From NCBI RefSeq assembly GCF_010560025.1, contig NZ_SAIY01000012.1:1-64000 (forward strand): 64,000 bases of DNA, read 5' to 3'. Of the stretch, positions 33,481 to 44,231 are shown piece by piece (within the stretch, counting starts at the first letter, position 1; every line of letters begins with the position of its first letter). A program made the translations under genes and the position numbers. This stretch comes from Verrucosispora sioxanthis (GTDB taxonomy: Bacteria; Actinomycetota; Actinomycetes; Mycobacteriales; Micromonosporaceae). A model generated the notes under the pieces. The model was not told where the DNA came from. It saw nothing but the letters and a program-made list of their open reading frames with translations, and did not search any database.

Positions 33481-34368
33481 GTGACCATGGTTTCCGCCGA
33501 GGAGGGTCCGGCGGCCGGCCCGACCGTGCTGCGGATGCTGCTGGGTGCGCAACTTCGACGCCTGCGGGAGTCGCGGGGTGTCTCCCGGGAGAGCGCCGGC
33601 TGGGAGATCCGGTCCTCCGAATCGAAGATCAGTCGGATGGAACTGGGTCGGGTCGGGTTCAAGGAACGCGACGTCGCCGACCTGCTCACGCTCTACGGCG
33701 TCACCGCCGAGCAGGAGCGCGCGGCGCTGCTCAAACTGGCCCGCGACGCGAACAACCCGGGCTGGTGGCACCGGTACGGCGACGTCCTGCCGTCGTGGTT
33801 CCAGTCGTACCTCGGGCTGGAGGCCGCGGCCGCGCTCATCCGCAGCTACGAGGTCCAGTTCGTCCCGGGCCTGTTGCAGACCCGGGAGTACGCCCGCGCC
33901 GTGGTGCTGCTCGGTCACAGCACGGCCGGTCCGGAGGAGATCGACCGCAGGGTGGATCTGCGGATGCGCCGCCAGGAGCTGTTGGCCCGGCCCCGCCCGC
34001 CGCGCCTGTGGGCGGTCGTCGACGAGGCGGCGCTGCGCCGGCCGATCGGTGGCCCGCAGGTGATGCGCGGCCAACTGGAGGCGCTGCTCGCGGCGACGCG
34101 TACGCCGAACGTCCGGCTTCAGGTGATCCCGTTCGCCGCCGGTGGGCACGCCGCCGCCGGGGGCGCCTTCACTATTCTGCGCTTCGGTGACCAGGACCTG
34201 CCCGACATCGTGTACATCGAACAGTTGACCAGTGCCATCTACCTGGACAAGCGCGAGGATCTCGACTTCTACGCGGTGGCCATGGAGCGGCTCTGCGTCG
34301 AGGCCGAGCCACCGGAGCGCACCCCGGAGATCCTGGAACGCATGATCGCCGACCTCGCCCCCCGCTAA
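33481..34368 (+). CDS. XRE-family regulator with DUF5753 sensor domain
   Basis: A 295-residue regulator. The N-terminal helix-turn-helix (QLRRLRESRGVSRESAGW, SKISRMELGRVGF) is followed by the DUF5753 domain (RSYEVQFVPGLLQTREYARAV, EAALRRPIGG, VIPFAAGGHAA, IVYIEQL). It pairs with the upstream DUF397 gene, as in Streptomyces developmental pairs. GTG 33481 has GGAGGA at the right distance; ATG 33487 is an alternative. Confidence 0.9.
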   Translation: MTMVSAEEGPAAGPTVLRMLLGAQLRRLRESRGVSRESAGWEIRSSESKISRMELGRVGFKERDVADLLTLYGVTAEQERAALLKLARDANNPGWWHRYGDVLPSWFQSYLGLEAAAALIRSYEVQFVPGLLQTREYARAVVLLGHSTAGPEEIDRRVDLRMRRQELLARPRPPRLWAVVDEAALRRPIGGPQVMRGQLEALLAATRTPNVRLQVIPFAAGGHAAAGGAFTILRFGDQDLPDIVYIEQLTSAIYLDKREDLDFYAVAMERLCVEAEPPERTPEILERMIADLAPR

Positions 34369-34445
34369 CACCCCCACCCCCGCACCCCCACCCCCCGCGC
34401 GCACCGCCTGCCCGGGGGTGCGCTGCGTTGCGCGTCGACACGGGT

Positions 34446-34506
34446 GTTGATCATGAAGTTGTCACCCGGGCAAGCGCTTGCTCGCAGCAACAACTTCATG
34501 ATCAAC
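34446..34506. repeat. Palindromic repeat, perfect 17-bp arms
   Basis: GTTGATCATGAAGTTGT (34446-34462) and its exact complement (34490-34506) flank a loop that itself contains CAAGCGCTTG. The arm core GATCATGNAGTTGT recurs in the element at 56491-56556, so both belong to one dispersed intergenic family. Confidence 0.75.
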
Positions 34507-34570
34507 GTGGGAGTGGGGGCGGGGTGGGAGTGGGGTGGGGGTGGGGTTGACGGGGGTGGGGGTGGGGGGT
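34507..34570 (+). other. G-rich tract with G-quadruplex potential
   Basis: Sixty-four bases almost entirely of G with T, with more than eight runs of three or more Gs. It covers the -35 to -10 spacer of the second LacI gene. A C-rich run (34369-34400) lies upstream after the XRE gene stop. Confidence 0.65.
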
Positions 34571-34575
34571 AGCGT
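34547..34575 (+). promoter_or_regulatory. Promoter of the second LacI-family gene
   Basis: TTGACG (34547-34552) and TAGCGT (34570-34575) are separated by exactly 17 bp, a strong housekeeping-type promoter. The spacer is nearly all G. Confidence 0.7.
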
Positions 34576-34608
34576 CTGGATCGATTCAGCAACTGAATCG
34601 ATCCAGAC
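34574..34608. promoter_or_regulatory. Double LacI operator over the transcription start
   Basis: Two 16-bp arms form a perfect inverted repeat around CAA. Each arm contains its own near-palindrome, CTGGATCGATTCAG (34576-34589) and CTGAATCGATCCAG (34593-34606), with the central CG typical of LacI sites. It covers the expected start of transcription 20-50 bp before the gene. Confidence 0.75.
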
Positions 34609-34627
34609 GGGCGGGAGGGGCAGGGGG

Positions 34628-35676
34628 ATGAAGCCGACCTTGCGGGCCGTGGCTGAGGCCGTCGGTGTCTCGCGCAGCACCGTCTCCAACGCCTACGGCC
34701 GTCCTGACCAACTCTCGCCGCAGCTGCGTCAGCGCATCCTGGAGACCGCGCGGCAGATGGGGTACCCGGGGCCCGACCCCACCGCCCGGTCGCTGCGCCG
34801 GGGCTTCGTGGGCGCCATCGGGGTGCTGTTCACCTCCCGGCTGTCGTACGCGTTCACCGACCCCTTCGCCGTCCGGTTCCTCACCGGGGTGGCCGAGGCG
34901 GCCGAGCGTCACGGTAGCAACCTGCTGCTGATACCCCTGCCCGACGACGCCGTCGGCGCGCGCACAGCGGTGGAGAACGCCGCCGTCGACGGGTTCTGCG
35001 TCTACTGCGCCGGCGACGAGGAGGGCATTCTCGACACGATCCGTGGCCGTGGCCTGCCGTTCGTGACCACCTCCTCACGTCCCCGGGCCGACGACCTCTG
35101 GGTCGGCATCGACGAGCGGTCCGCCGCCCGGTCCGCCGCGGCGCACCTGGCCACCCTCGGCCACCGGAAGGTCGCCCTGCTCGGCCACGACGTGCTGCCC
35201 GACGCGCCTGCCGGCCGCTGCTGGTCGACGACGTGGCCGACGTGCCGCATCCCACCACCTGGGACCGGCTGGCCGGCTTGCCGAGGCCTTCGCGGTGGCC
35301 GGGGTCGCCTGGCCCGACCTGACCGTGCTCGCGACCGACAACACCCGGCCGCGGGCGCCGCCGCGGTCAGCGCGCTGACCCACCTGCCCGAACTGCCCAC
35401 TGCGTGCTGGCCTGCTCCGACGTGCTCGCCCTCGGTGCCCTCGACGTCCTGCGTGCCGACGGCGGGTGGGGGCGGGGCGTCTCGGTTACCGGCTTCGACG
35501 ACATCGCCGAGGCCACCCCGGCCGGCCTGACCACCATCCGCCAACCCGGCGAGGCGAAGGGCCGAAGCGCCGCCACGCTGCTGCTCGACCCGCCCGTGGA
35601 CGCCGCCGCGGGCCAGATCCTGCTGCCCACCACACTCGTCGTCCGGAGCAGCTCCGGACCGGTTCCGAGGAGTTGA
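34628..35676 (+). CDS. LacI-family regulator, multiply frameshifted
   Basis: The N-terminal half is intact: HTH LRAVAEAVGVSRSTVSNAYG at residues 4-23, then VGAIGVLFTSRLSYAFTDPF and HLATLGHRKVALLGHD. The rest must be read across four frames: PLLVDDVADVPHPTTWDRL, EAFAVAGVAWPDLTVLATDN, AAVSALTHLPELPT, LACSDVLALGALDVLRADGG. The joins near 35215, 35280, 35347 and 35402 each fit one missing G or C, giving 350 residues and a normal LacI end (VTGFDDIAEATPAGLTTIRQ). The promoter and operators suggest a live autoregulated gene, so the breaks may be sequence errors. The target genes are not adjacent. Confidence 0.82.
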
Positions 35677-35678
35677 GC

Positions 35679-35921
35679 ATGGAACAGTCCACCGGCTTCG
35701 TCATGGCCGTCGACGCGGTGACCCGCCATGTCATGTCCGCCCGCCCGGACGCGCCGGTCCGACCCGACGTACCCCGGCCGGAGCGGCTGGTGGTCACCCG
35801 CCGGCTCGCCGCCGGGGCGCTGCGCCGACTCGCCGACCAGATCCAGCCCCGTCCAGCCCGCACCGCCCGCCTGCCGGACGGGGGCGGTGGCGCGGGCGGT
35901 GGGCAGGCAGACTGGAGGCCC
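35679..35921 (+). CDS. Unrecognised 81-codon segment preceding the kinase
   Basis: An ATG two bases after the LacI stop has an excellent GAGGAG site and opens a frame (MEQSTGFVMAVDAVTRHVMS, RLAAGALRRLADQI) that runs without a stop into the Ser/Thr kinase. It may be a separate small gene whose stop has been lost in this damaged region, or a kinase N-terminal extension. Function unknown. Confidence 0.4.
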
Positions 35922-37453
35922 ATGTCTCCGTTCACCCCCAGCCTGCGGTTGCACGACCGCTACGTGCTGCACGACCGCGTCGGCCTCGGCGGAATGTCCG
36001 AGGTGTGGCGCGCCGACGACGAGGTCCTGGGCCGGTCGGTCGCGGTGAAGGTCCTCGCCGGGACGTTCGCCGTCGACCCGGACCTGCGGGCCACCCTCCG
36101 GCGGGAGGCCCGCGCGGCGGCACGCCTGGCCCACCCCCACGTGACCCAGGTGTACGACTACGGCGAGGCGGCCCTGACCGACGGCAGCGTCGTGCCGTAC
36201 CTGGTGATGGAGTTGGTCGACGGGCGGAATCTCGCCGACCGGCTGACCGACGGTCCGCTGCCCTGGCGGCCGGCCCTGCGGATGGCCGCCGAGGTGGCCA
36301 GCGCCCTGGCTGCCGCGCACCGCCTCGGCGTGGTGCACTGCGACGTCAAGCCGGGCAACGTCATGCTCACCGACAACGGTGCCAAGGTGCTCGACTTCGG
36401 TATCGCCGCACTCGCCGGGGCGCCCACGCCCGGTGGGCGACCGGCCGGCGGCGCCCTGATGGGTACGCCCGCGTACCTGGCACCGGAGAGGTTGGGCAAC
36501 GACCCGGCCCATCCGGCCAGCGACGTGTACGCCCTGGGTGCACTGCTGTACCGCGCCCTCACCGGTGACGTGCCGCTGCCCGTGCGCAGCTGGCCGGACG
36601 CGGTCCGGGTGCATGCCAACCGACCGGCCGTGGCACCCCCACGGGTGCCGGGCCTGCCGGCGGACCTCGCCCAGCTGGTGCTGGCCTGCCTCGACCCTGA
36701 TCCGGAACGACGTCCCACGGCCGGACTACTGGCCACCTGGTTGCGTGTGCCGCCGCCTCCGGTCCGGCGGCGCCGACCACGGACGACGGGCCGGTCACCG
36801 GGCCGGCGTCGTCAGCGGCGGCGAGCAGCAGCCACCGGAGTCCAGCCGGCTGGTGCGCCACCATCCGCCGACCCTCATCGAGCCGGCGACCGCCCGGACG
36901 TCCGGCATCGCACCACGATCCGCGACTCGCCGACCACTGCGTGCCCAGGTCGGCCGGCAGCCGGACGGCCGCTGGCCGGCGCGGGTCTGGCCGGCCCGCC
37001 CACCGGCGCGCTCGTCACGTTCGCACTTGTCCTGCTCCTGGGTTTGGGCGCGGCACTCGTCCTCGGCGACCGGAGCGACGGCAGCCGACGGCCACCCCCA
37101 CCACGCCCGCGGCCGACCGGCCGTCCTCCGCCGCGCCGGTCTCACCACGACCCGCCGCGACCTCACCGGCCAACCCGCCGGAGCCGGCGAGCCTGCGGCG
37201 GGCGGCGGTCGAACTCATCGCGCTGCTCACCGAGGCACAGCTCACCGGCGAGATCGAGCGGAAGGCGGCCGACCGGCTGCGCAAGGAGTTGACCGAGCTG
37301 GTCGGGAGCCGGTCGAAGGACCAGGAGAAGCGACTGGAGGATCTGCGCGAGCGGCTCGACGACGAGGTGGACCGCGGTCGGCTCCCCGCCGACTTCGCCG
37401 ACCGGGTGGACGACGTGCTGGACCGGTTCGAGGAGACCCTGCCGCAGGGCTGA
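35922..37453 (+). CDS. Membrane Ser/Thr protein kinase (PknB-like), frameshifted after its membrane helix
   Basis: The kinase domain (about residues 14-280) has GLGGMSEVW, VAVKVL, HCDVKPGN, LDFGIAAL and YLAPERL. The catalytic-loop Arg of HRD is Cys, a non-RD form. A Pro/Arg-rich juxtamembrane stretch leads to one helix (TGALVTFALVLLLGLGAALV). The extracytoplasmic C-terminus (AAVELIALLTEAQLTGEIER, DEVDRGRLPADFADRVDDVLDRF) is in another frame; the switch near 37085 fits a missing base, and the juxtamembrane part may hide further breaks. It lies behind the LacI gene. ATG 35922 fits the usual kinase N-terminus; 35679 is an alternative start. Confidence 0.8.
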
Positions 37454-37494
37454 CCCCCGTCCGGCACCGGCCAGCAGCCGGTCGGTGCGCACGG

Positions 37495-38190
37495 TCAGGT
37501 CAGGGTCGCCTGGACGAACTCACCCGGTGCGGTTCCGGCGCGGGCGAGGACCGAACCATCCGACGACCAGATCGCCGACCGTCCGGCCGTCTCGGCGTAG
37601 CCGCCACCGGTGGAGCCGGCGAAGCTGGCGACCGCGACCACGACCCGGTGGGTGGCGCAGATCCGCATCGCCCGCTGATCCGGCACGTGCGCCTGAGCGG
37701 CGGCGTCGACGATCGAGGCGGCGTACACGTCGACGCCGGCAGCGCAGGTCTGTTCCGCGTGCGCCACGACCCCGGTGTCCTTGCAGATCGCCAGGCCGAT
37801 CCGCCAGCCGTCGACGTCCAGCACGACCGGTGCCGGTCCGGGGCGGAAGCGGCGGGCCTCGACGTCTCCGAGCCACATCTTGCGGTACGCAACCCGTGCC
37901 CCGCTGCCGTCCACCGCGAGGGTGGCGATGTGCTCTCCGGCCACCGGCGCGCCGACCAGCGCGACCGCCCCTGCCGCCGTACACGCGGCGACCAGCGGCG
38001 CGAGCCGCGGATCCGCCGGGTCGACCGGCGCGGCGTCGAGTTCGTAACCGGTGAGCGACAGCTCCGGGAAGATCACCACCCGGGTCGCGGCGGCACGGAC
38101 GATCGCGGCGTGCGCCGCCACGTTCGTCTCCACGTCGTACGACACGCACGAGGGCTGGGCGACGGCGATGGTCAGCGGAGGGCGGGACAC
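37495..38190 (-). CDS. Carbon-nitrogen hydrolase (nitrilase superfamily)
   Basis: A 231-residue hydrolase with the Glu-Lys-Cys triad of the superfamily: Glu43 in FPELSLTGY, Lys104 in YRKMWLG and Cys136 in LAICKDTG. Family members hydrolyse amides, N-carbamoyl groups or nitriles. The exact substrate cannot be read from sequence. GTG 38190 is the only convincing start. Confidence 0.87.
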   Translation of the reverse strand: MSRPPLTIAVAQPSCVSYDVETNVAAHAAIVRAAATRVVIFPELSLTGYELDAAPVDPADPRLAPLVAACTAAGAVALVGAPVAGEHIATLAVDGSGARVAYRKMWLGDVEARRFRPGPAPVVLDVDGWRIGLAICKDTGVVAHAEQTCAAGVDVYAASIVDAAAQAHVPDQRAMRICATHRVVVAVASFAGSTGGGYAETAGRSAIWSSDGSVLARAGTAPGEFVQATLT

Positions 38191-38261
38191 CCGCGCAGCC
38201 TAGTTCCGAAAAGTCGACGCCGATGCAGCGACTCTCAGGTGTGGTTCGTAGCGTGTAGGAC

Positions 38262-39065
38262 ATGACGCATGTCCGGTACGCCTCGCCCTCGGTCGTCGGC
38301 CAGTCCGCACCACCCGAGGACGGTCTGGTCGGTTTCGTCACCGACCTGGTGGAGCGGCTCGGTGGCCCGGGTGCTGGGCTGGCCGTGGCGCTGGAGAACC
38401 TGTTCCCGCCGATTCCCAGCGAGGTGATCCTGCCGCTCGCCGGGTTCGTCGCGGCGCAGGGGCGGATGAACGTCATCGGGGCCATCTTCTGGACGACACT
38501 CGGTTCGCTGCTCGGCGCCCTCGCGCTCTACTGGGTCGGCGCCGCGCTGGGCCGGGAGCGGACGCGGGCCATCGCGGCGCGGCTGCCGCTGGTGAAGCTC
38601 AGCGACATCGACCGGACCGAGGAGTGGTTCCTGCGGCACGGCGTCAAGGCCGTCTTCTTCGGACGGATGATCCCGATCTTCCGGAGCATGATCTCCATTC
38701 CGGCAGGGGTGGAACGCATGCCGCTGCTGACCTTCGCGGTCTACACCACGCTGGGCAGCCTGATCTGGAACACCACCTTCGTGATGGCCGGTTACCTGCT
38801 CGGCGACAACTGGCACCTGGTCGAGGGGTACGCCGGCATCCTGCAGAACGTGGTTATCGTCGCCACGGCGTTGGCTGTCGTCTGGTTCGTCGTCACCCGG
38901 TTGCGCCGCTCGCGTCGAGCCGGCGGACTGCGGTCGAACGACAGCGGTGCCGGCCTGACCGACGCGACGCCCACCGGGGTGCCGGATCCCGACGGGCGGG
39001 GCACCATCTACCGCAGCGTCTGGTCGGACGGCCACGAGCGGACCGACCAGGAACCCCGGCGCTGA
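38262..39065 (+). CDS. DedA-family membrane protein
   Basis: A 267-residue membrane protein with the DedA/VTT core: ENLFPPIPSEVILPLAGF near the N-terminus and FFGRMIPIFRSMISIPAG, a motif tied to lipid scrambling or undecaprenyl-phosphate recycling. About five hydrophobic segments follow, then a polar C-terminal tail of 50 residues. The ATG at 38262 follows a short non-coding gap; it is divergent from the nitrilase. Confidence 0.9.
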   Translation: MTHVRYASPSVVGQSAPPEDGLVGFVTDLVERLGGPGAGLAVALENLFPPIPSEVILPLAGFVAAQGRMNVIGAIFWTTLGSLLGALALYWVGAALGRERTRAIAARLPLVKLSDIDRTEEWFLRHGVKAVFFGRMIPIFRSMISIPAGVERMPLLTFAVYTTLGSLIWNTTFVMAGYLLGDNWHLVEGYAGILQNVVIVATALAVVWFVVTRLRRSRRAGGLRSNDSGAGLTDATPTGVPDPDGRGTIYRSVWSDGHERTDQEPRR

Positions 39066-39137
39066 TTCCGGCCGGCCCGGTGCGGACGGCACGCCCGCCG
39101 CAGCGGCGCCGGACGTGTCGGTTGCTCCCGAGGAGGT

Positions 39138-39563
39138 GTGGTGCGCGGATCGGACTGGGCGGACGAGGTCGGTGTGGTGGAACTGCCCGGCGGGATCCGG
39201 ATGCGGGGCCGCCGGATCGGTGATCCGGCCGCACCGGCCGACTTCAGCCTGCTGCTCGCTCCTGGGCCGGTGCCCGGTTGGGCGTACCGGCGGGTCCGGT
39301 GGCCGGATTTCTGGATACCACTGGACCGGGCGGACGCGTTGGACGCGCTCGGCGAGGCGCTGCGTCGCGGGTACGCCGGCCAGCGGGTGGAGGTGGCCTG
39401 CCGGGGTGGCACGGGACGGACCGGCACCGCTTTGGCGGCGCTGGCCATCCTCGACGGGTTGCCCGCCGAGGACGCGGTCGGCTGGGTACGCGCCGCCTAC
39501 CGGCCGGGCGCGGTGGAGACACCCTGGCAACGGCGCTGGCTGCGCCGGCTGTCCGCGGCGTAA
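39138..39563 (+). CDS. Small protein-tyrosine-phosphatase-like protein
   Basis: A 141-residue protein with the cysteine phosphatase loop VACRGGTGRTGTA (C-X5-R), so a dual-specificity or tyrosine-type phosphatase. The rest (FSLLLAPGPVPGWAYRRVRWPDF) is not diagnostic. AGGAGG at 39131 is followed by overlapping GTG codons at 39136, 39138 and 39141; the third is best spaced. Confidence 0.7.
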   Translation: MVRGSDWADEVGVVELPGGIRMRGRRIGDPAAPADFSLLLAPGPVPGWAYRRVRWPDFWIPLDRADALDALGEALRRGYAGQRVEVACRGGTGRTGTALAALAILDGLPAEDAVGWVRAAYRPGAVETPWQRRWLRRLSAA

Positions 39564-39657
39564 CGGGACCGACCGCCGGTGTGGTGGTCGGTCCGGCGGG
39601 ATGTGCAGCCTGCGCAGCGTCGACGCCGGAGGAGCACCCACCCACGGCCAGGCGGGT

Positions 39658-39692
39658 GCCGGAGCCGGCCGACGGGCGCCACCGGCTCCGGC
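39658..39692. terminator. Bidirectional terminator
   Basis: GCCGGAGCCGG and CCGGCTCCGGC form an 11-bp stem with a 13-nt loop between convergent genes. Confidence 0.6.
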
Positions 39693-39697
39693 GGTGG

Positions 39698-41971
<2,274 letters not shown>

Positions 41972-42052
41972 GCGAACCCTTCGCGAGATCGTGGACGGAC
42001 TCCCGCCCGGGAACTGGCTTCAGATGGCCTGGCCGGGTTCAATTGTCTCATT

Positions 42053-42064
42053 CACATGCATGTG
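42053..42064. promoter_or_regulatory. CACATGCATGTG palindrome in the uvrA-like/merR promoter
   Basis: A perfect 12-bp palindrome, 82 bp from the UvrA-like start and 84 bp from the MerR start. It is a candidate binding site for the divergent MerR protein. Confidence 0.5.
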
Positions 42065-42147
42065 GAGACTTTCGCGGCATACTGCGCGCTGGTTGGCGTG
42101 ATAGGTGACGAGAAGTCTCAAACGACATGGGAGGCTAGGCTGAGCCG

Positions 42148-42873
42148 GTGATGGATCGTCGGGGCAGCGGACGGTTGCGTGCGGTGGATCTCGCCGCGAC
42201 GGCGGGTGTCTCCGTACAGCAGGTCCGCAACTACGTCGACCTCGGCGTGTTGCCTCCGGTCGAGCGCACCCCGAGCGGTTACCGGATCTTCACCGACGCG
42301 CACGCGCGGGCCCTGGCAGTGGCCCGGTCGGTGGCCGACGGGCACGGCTGGACGCGTACCCGGGAGATCATGGCCGCGGTCCACCGGGGTGACCTGACGA
42401 CGGCGCTGGCGTCGCTGGACGCCGGACACGCCGAGTTGGACCGCGAACGGGCCGAGATCCGGATGGTGCTCGGCGCGTTCGAGACGGTGGTCGTTGGTCC
42501 ACGCCGGCCCACCGCCGGGCCACGTCGGGCGGTACGCGTCGGCGTCGTGGCCGACCTGGTCGGGGTCCGCACCTCACAACTGCGGTTGTGGGAAGCGCGC
42601 GGCCTGCTGCGCCCGGCCCGCGAGGCGGGCACCGGCTACCGGGTGTACGACGAGGCCGAGCAGCGTGCCGCCCAGGTGGTGGCGCTGCTGCGCCGGGGCG
42701 CGTACCCGTTCGAGATCATCACAGCGGTGCTCGACGAGATGCGGACCACCGGGAGCCCGCAGCGGGTCCGGGCCGAGCTGGCCCGCCGCGAGCAGGAGCT
42801 GCACCGCCGCAGCCGGCGGCGGCTGGCCGCCTCGGCGACCCTGCACGACTATCTGTGCCAGCTGGCCGGCTGA
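42148..42873 (+). CDS. MerR-type regulator with two DNA-binding domains
   Basis: A 241-residue protein with two MerR winged-helix domains in one chain: residues about 10-75 (LAATAGVSVQQVRNYVDLGV, PSGYRIFTDAHARALAVAR) and about 128-195 (VADLVGVRTSQLRLWEARGL, GTGYRVYDEAEQRAAQVV). Normal MerR proteins have one and dimerise. It carries no obvious metal-binding cysteines. GTG 42148 or ATG 42151. Divergent from the UvrA-like gene, which suggests a drug- or DNA-damage-inducible pair. Confidence 0.82.
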   Translation: MMDRRGSGRLRAVDLAATAGVSVQQVRNYVDLGVLPPVERTPSGYRIFTDAHARALAVARSVADGHGWTRTREIMAAVHRGDLTTALASLDAGHAELDRERAEIRMVLGAFETVVVGPRRPTAGPRRAVRVGVVADLVGVRTSQLRLWEARGLLRPAREAGTGYRVYDEAEQRAAQVVALLRRGAYPFEIITAVLDEMRTTGSPQRVRAELARREQELHRRSRRRLAASATLHDYLCQLAG

Positions 42874-42900
42874 CACCGCTCGGCCAGGCACCTGGACCGA

Positions 42901-42950
42901 AGGCGGTGATGTCACGACGACAAGTTCATGTCTGAGTGACATCACCGCCT
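42901..42950. terminator. Bidirectional terminator
   Basis: AGGCGGTGATGTCAC and its perfect complement form a 15-bp stem with a 20-nt loop between convergent merR and the tandem-repeat secreted protein gene. Confidence 0.75.
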
Positions 42951-43040
42951 GAAGGCGACCTCGCAGCGGAGGCTCGGTCAACGTGGTGCTCGAGGGAGCA
43001 CTCGTGTCACCACCGCTCGCCGCTGCGGTGGATCAGGTCG

Positions 43041-43919
43041 TCAACGCGCCGAGCAGGGCCTGGCCAGGTTGACCAGATCGGCGGGGCGGTTGCCGTCGAC
43101 CCGGCCGATCGCGGTGGCGATGCGGTTGATCGCCGCGACGCGCCGGTCCTCCAGCGGGCCGATGATGGCGTTGCGCACGAAGTTCGGGCCGCCCTGCGGG
43201 TTGGCCGCCTGCCGGGCGAGGCGGGCGTTGGCGTCGGCGATCTGGCTCTCCAGGTTGGCGAGTTCCCGCCGCACCTCCGCCGCGGCCTGAGCCGGCACCG
43301 TCGGGAGCCGGTCGGCCACCGTCGGGCAGTTCACCCGCTGCGCCACGCCGGCCCCCGCGTTGCCGTTACCGGCATTCCCGTTGCCGTTGCCGTTGCCCGC
43401 GTTGCCGTTGCCCGCGTTGCCGTTGCCCGCGTTGCCGTTGCCGGCGTTGCCGTTGCCCGCGTTTCCGGCGTTGCCGTTGACGGCGCTGGGCACCCCTGCG
43501 GCGTTGAGGCCGCAGGTGGCCAAGCTGGCGAGGTCGGGGCGTTGACCACCGACACGCGAGATGTTGATGCCGATGCGATCGAGGGCGGCGGTTCGCTTGC
43601 TGGCCAGGGGCCCGAGGATGGCGTTCTGGACGAAGGCGGGGCCACCCTGGGGGTTGGCGGCCTGCTGGGCGAGGCGGGCGTTCGCCTCGGCGATCTGCTT
43701 GTCGAGGTTGGCCAGTTCCTGCTCCACCCCGGCGACGGCGGCGGCGGGCACGTTGGACAGCTTGTCCCGTACCGTCGGGCAGTTCGCCGTCTGCGGCTCG
43801 GCCGCGTCGTCGGCGGAGGCCAGCGTCAGACCGCCTCCCAGGAGCACCACCGCCAGCACACCGACGCCACCGAGCTTCAAGGCAGCGTGCTTGCGGTGCT
43901 GCTGCGTACGCCTGACCAT
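43041..43919 (-). CDS. Secreted protein with two homologous domains joined by an Asn-Gly linker
   Basis: A 292-residue exported protein. A signal segment (KLGGVGVLAVVLLGGGLTLA) is followed by two copies of a domain of about 90 residues that starts NCPTV, contains ELANL, ANARLA and QAANPQGGP, and ends at Cys. They are joined by a linker of GNAGNGNAGNG repeats. Each domain is bracketed by a Cys at both ends, so a closing disulfide is likely. I do not recognise the family. ATG 43919 has GAGGAG; an earlier in-frame start has none. Function unknown; its position beside peptidoglycan genes suggests an envelope role. Confidence 0.8.
   Translation of the reverse strand: MVRRTQQHRKHAALKLGGVGVLAVVLLGGGLTLASADDAAEPQTANCPTVRDKLSNVPAAAVAGVEQELANLDKQIAEANARLAQQAANPQGGPAFVQNAILGPLASKRTAALDRIGINISRVGGQRPDLASLATCGLNAAGVPSAVNGNAGNAGNGNAGNGNAGNGNAGNGNAGNGNGNGNAGNGNAGAGVAQRVNCPTVADRLPTVPAQAAAEVRRELANLESQIADANARLARQAANPQGGPNFVRNAIIGPLEDRRVAAINRIATAIGRVDGNRPADLVNLARPCSAR
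43355..43484 (-). repeat. Low-complexity Asn-Gly linker repeats within the secreted protein
   Basis: Tandem repeats of a GGCAACGC-type unit encode the GNAGN linker. It is coding sequence, not a CRISPR or mobile element, and is prone to copy-number change. Confidence 0.85.
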
Positions 43920-44231
43920 GCTTCTCTCCTCATGATTGACCGCCCGACGGGTCGGCCCGTCGGCTGGTGCGCAAAGGGGTGCCCGGAAAGACACTCGGCG
44001 ACGGCGGCCGGCCCCGCCCCGCCTGCCGAGGACCCTCGCGGGTGACGTCGGACCGAGCCGCGCGGGAGCGCTCCCGCCGCAGGTCCGGGCGTTTCATGTG
44101 TTCGGTCGTGGATACGGGGGGTGGGCGCGAACGGTTCAACAATCCGCGGCGAGGATCGCGACCTGCGCCCGACCCGAGCCGGCCGGGCGGGGTGGGCGAC
44201 ACCGACGATCCTGCCGTTAGTCTGCGTCTTC
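43920..44231. other. Intergenic region with a GGGAGCGCTCCC palindrome
   Basis: The perfect 14-bp palindrome CGGGAGCGCTCCCG at 44063-44076 matches the core of the CebR box known from Streptomyces cellulose genes. TAGTCT at 44215-44220 may be the -10 of the carboxypeptidase gene. No gene is seen. Confidence 0.45.

Noticed and set aside
43355..43484. Regular short repeats that could suggest CRISPR or a satellite
   Set aside because: Unit and spacing translate into an Asn-Gly linker in frame with a secreted protein; no spacers or cas genes are present.
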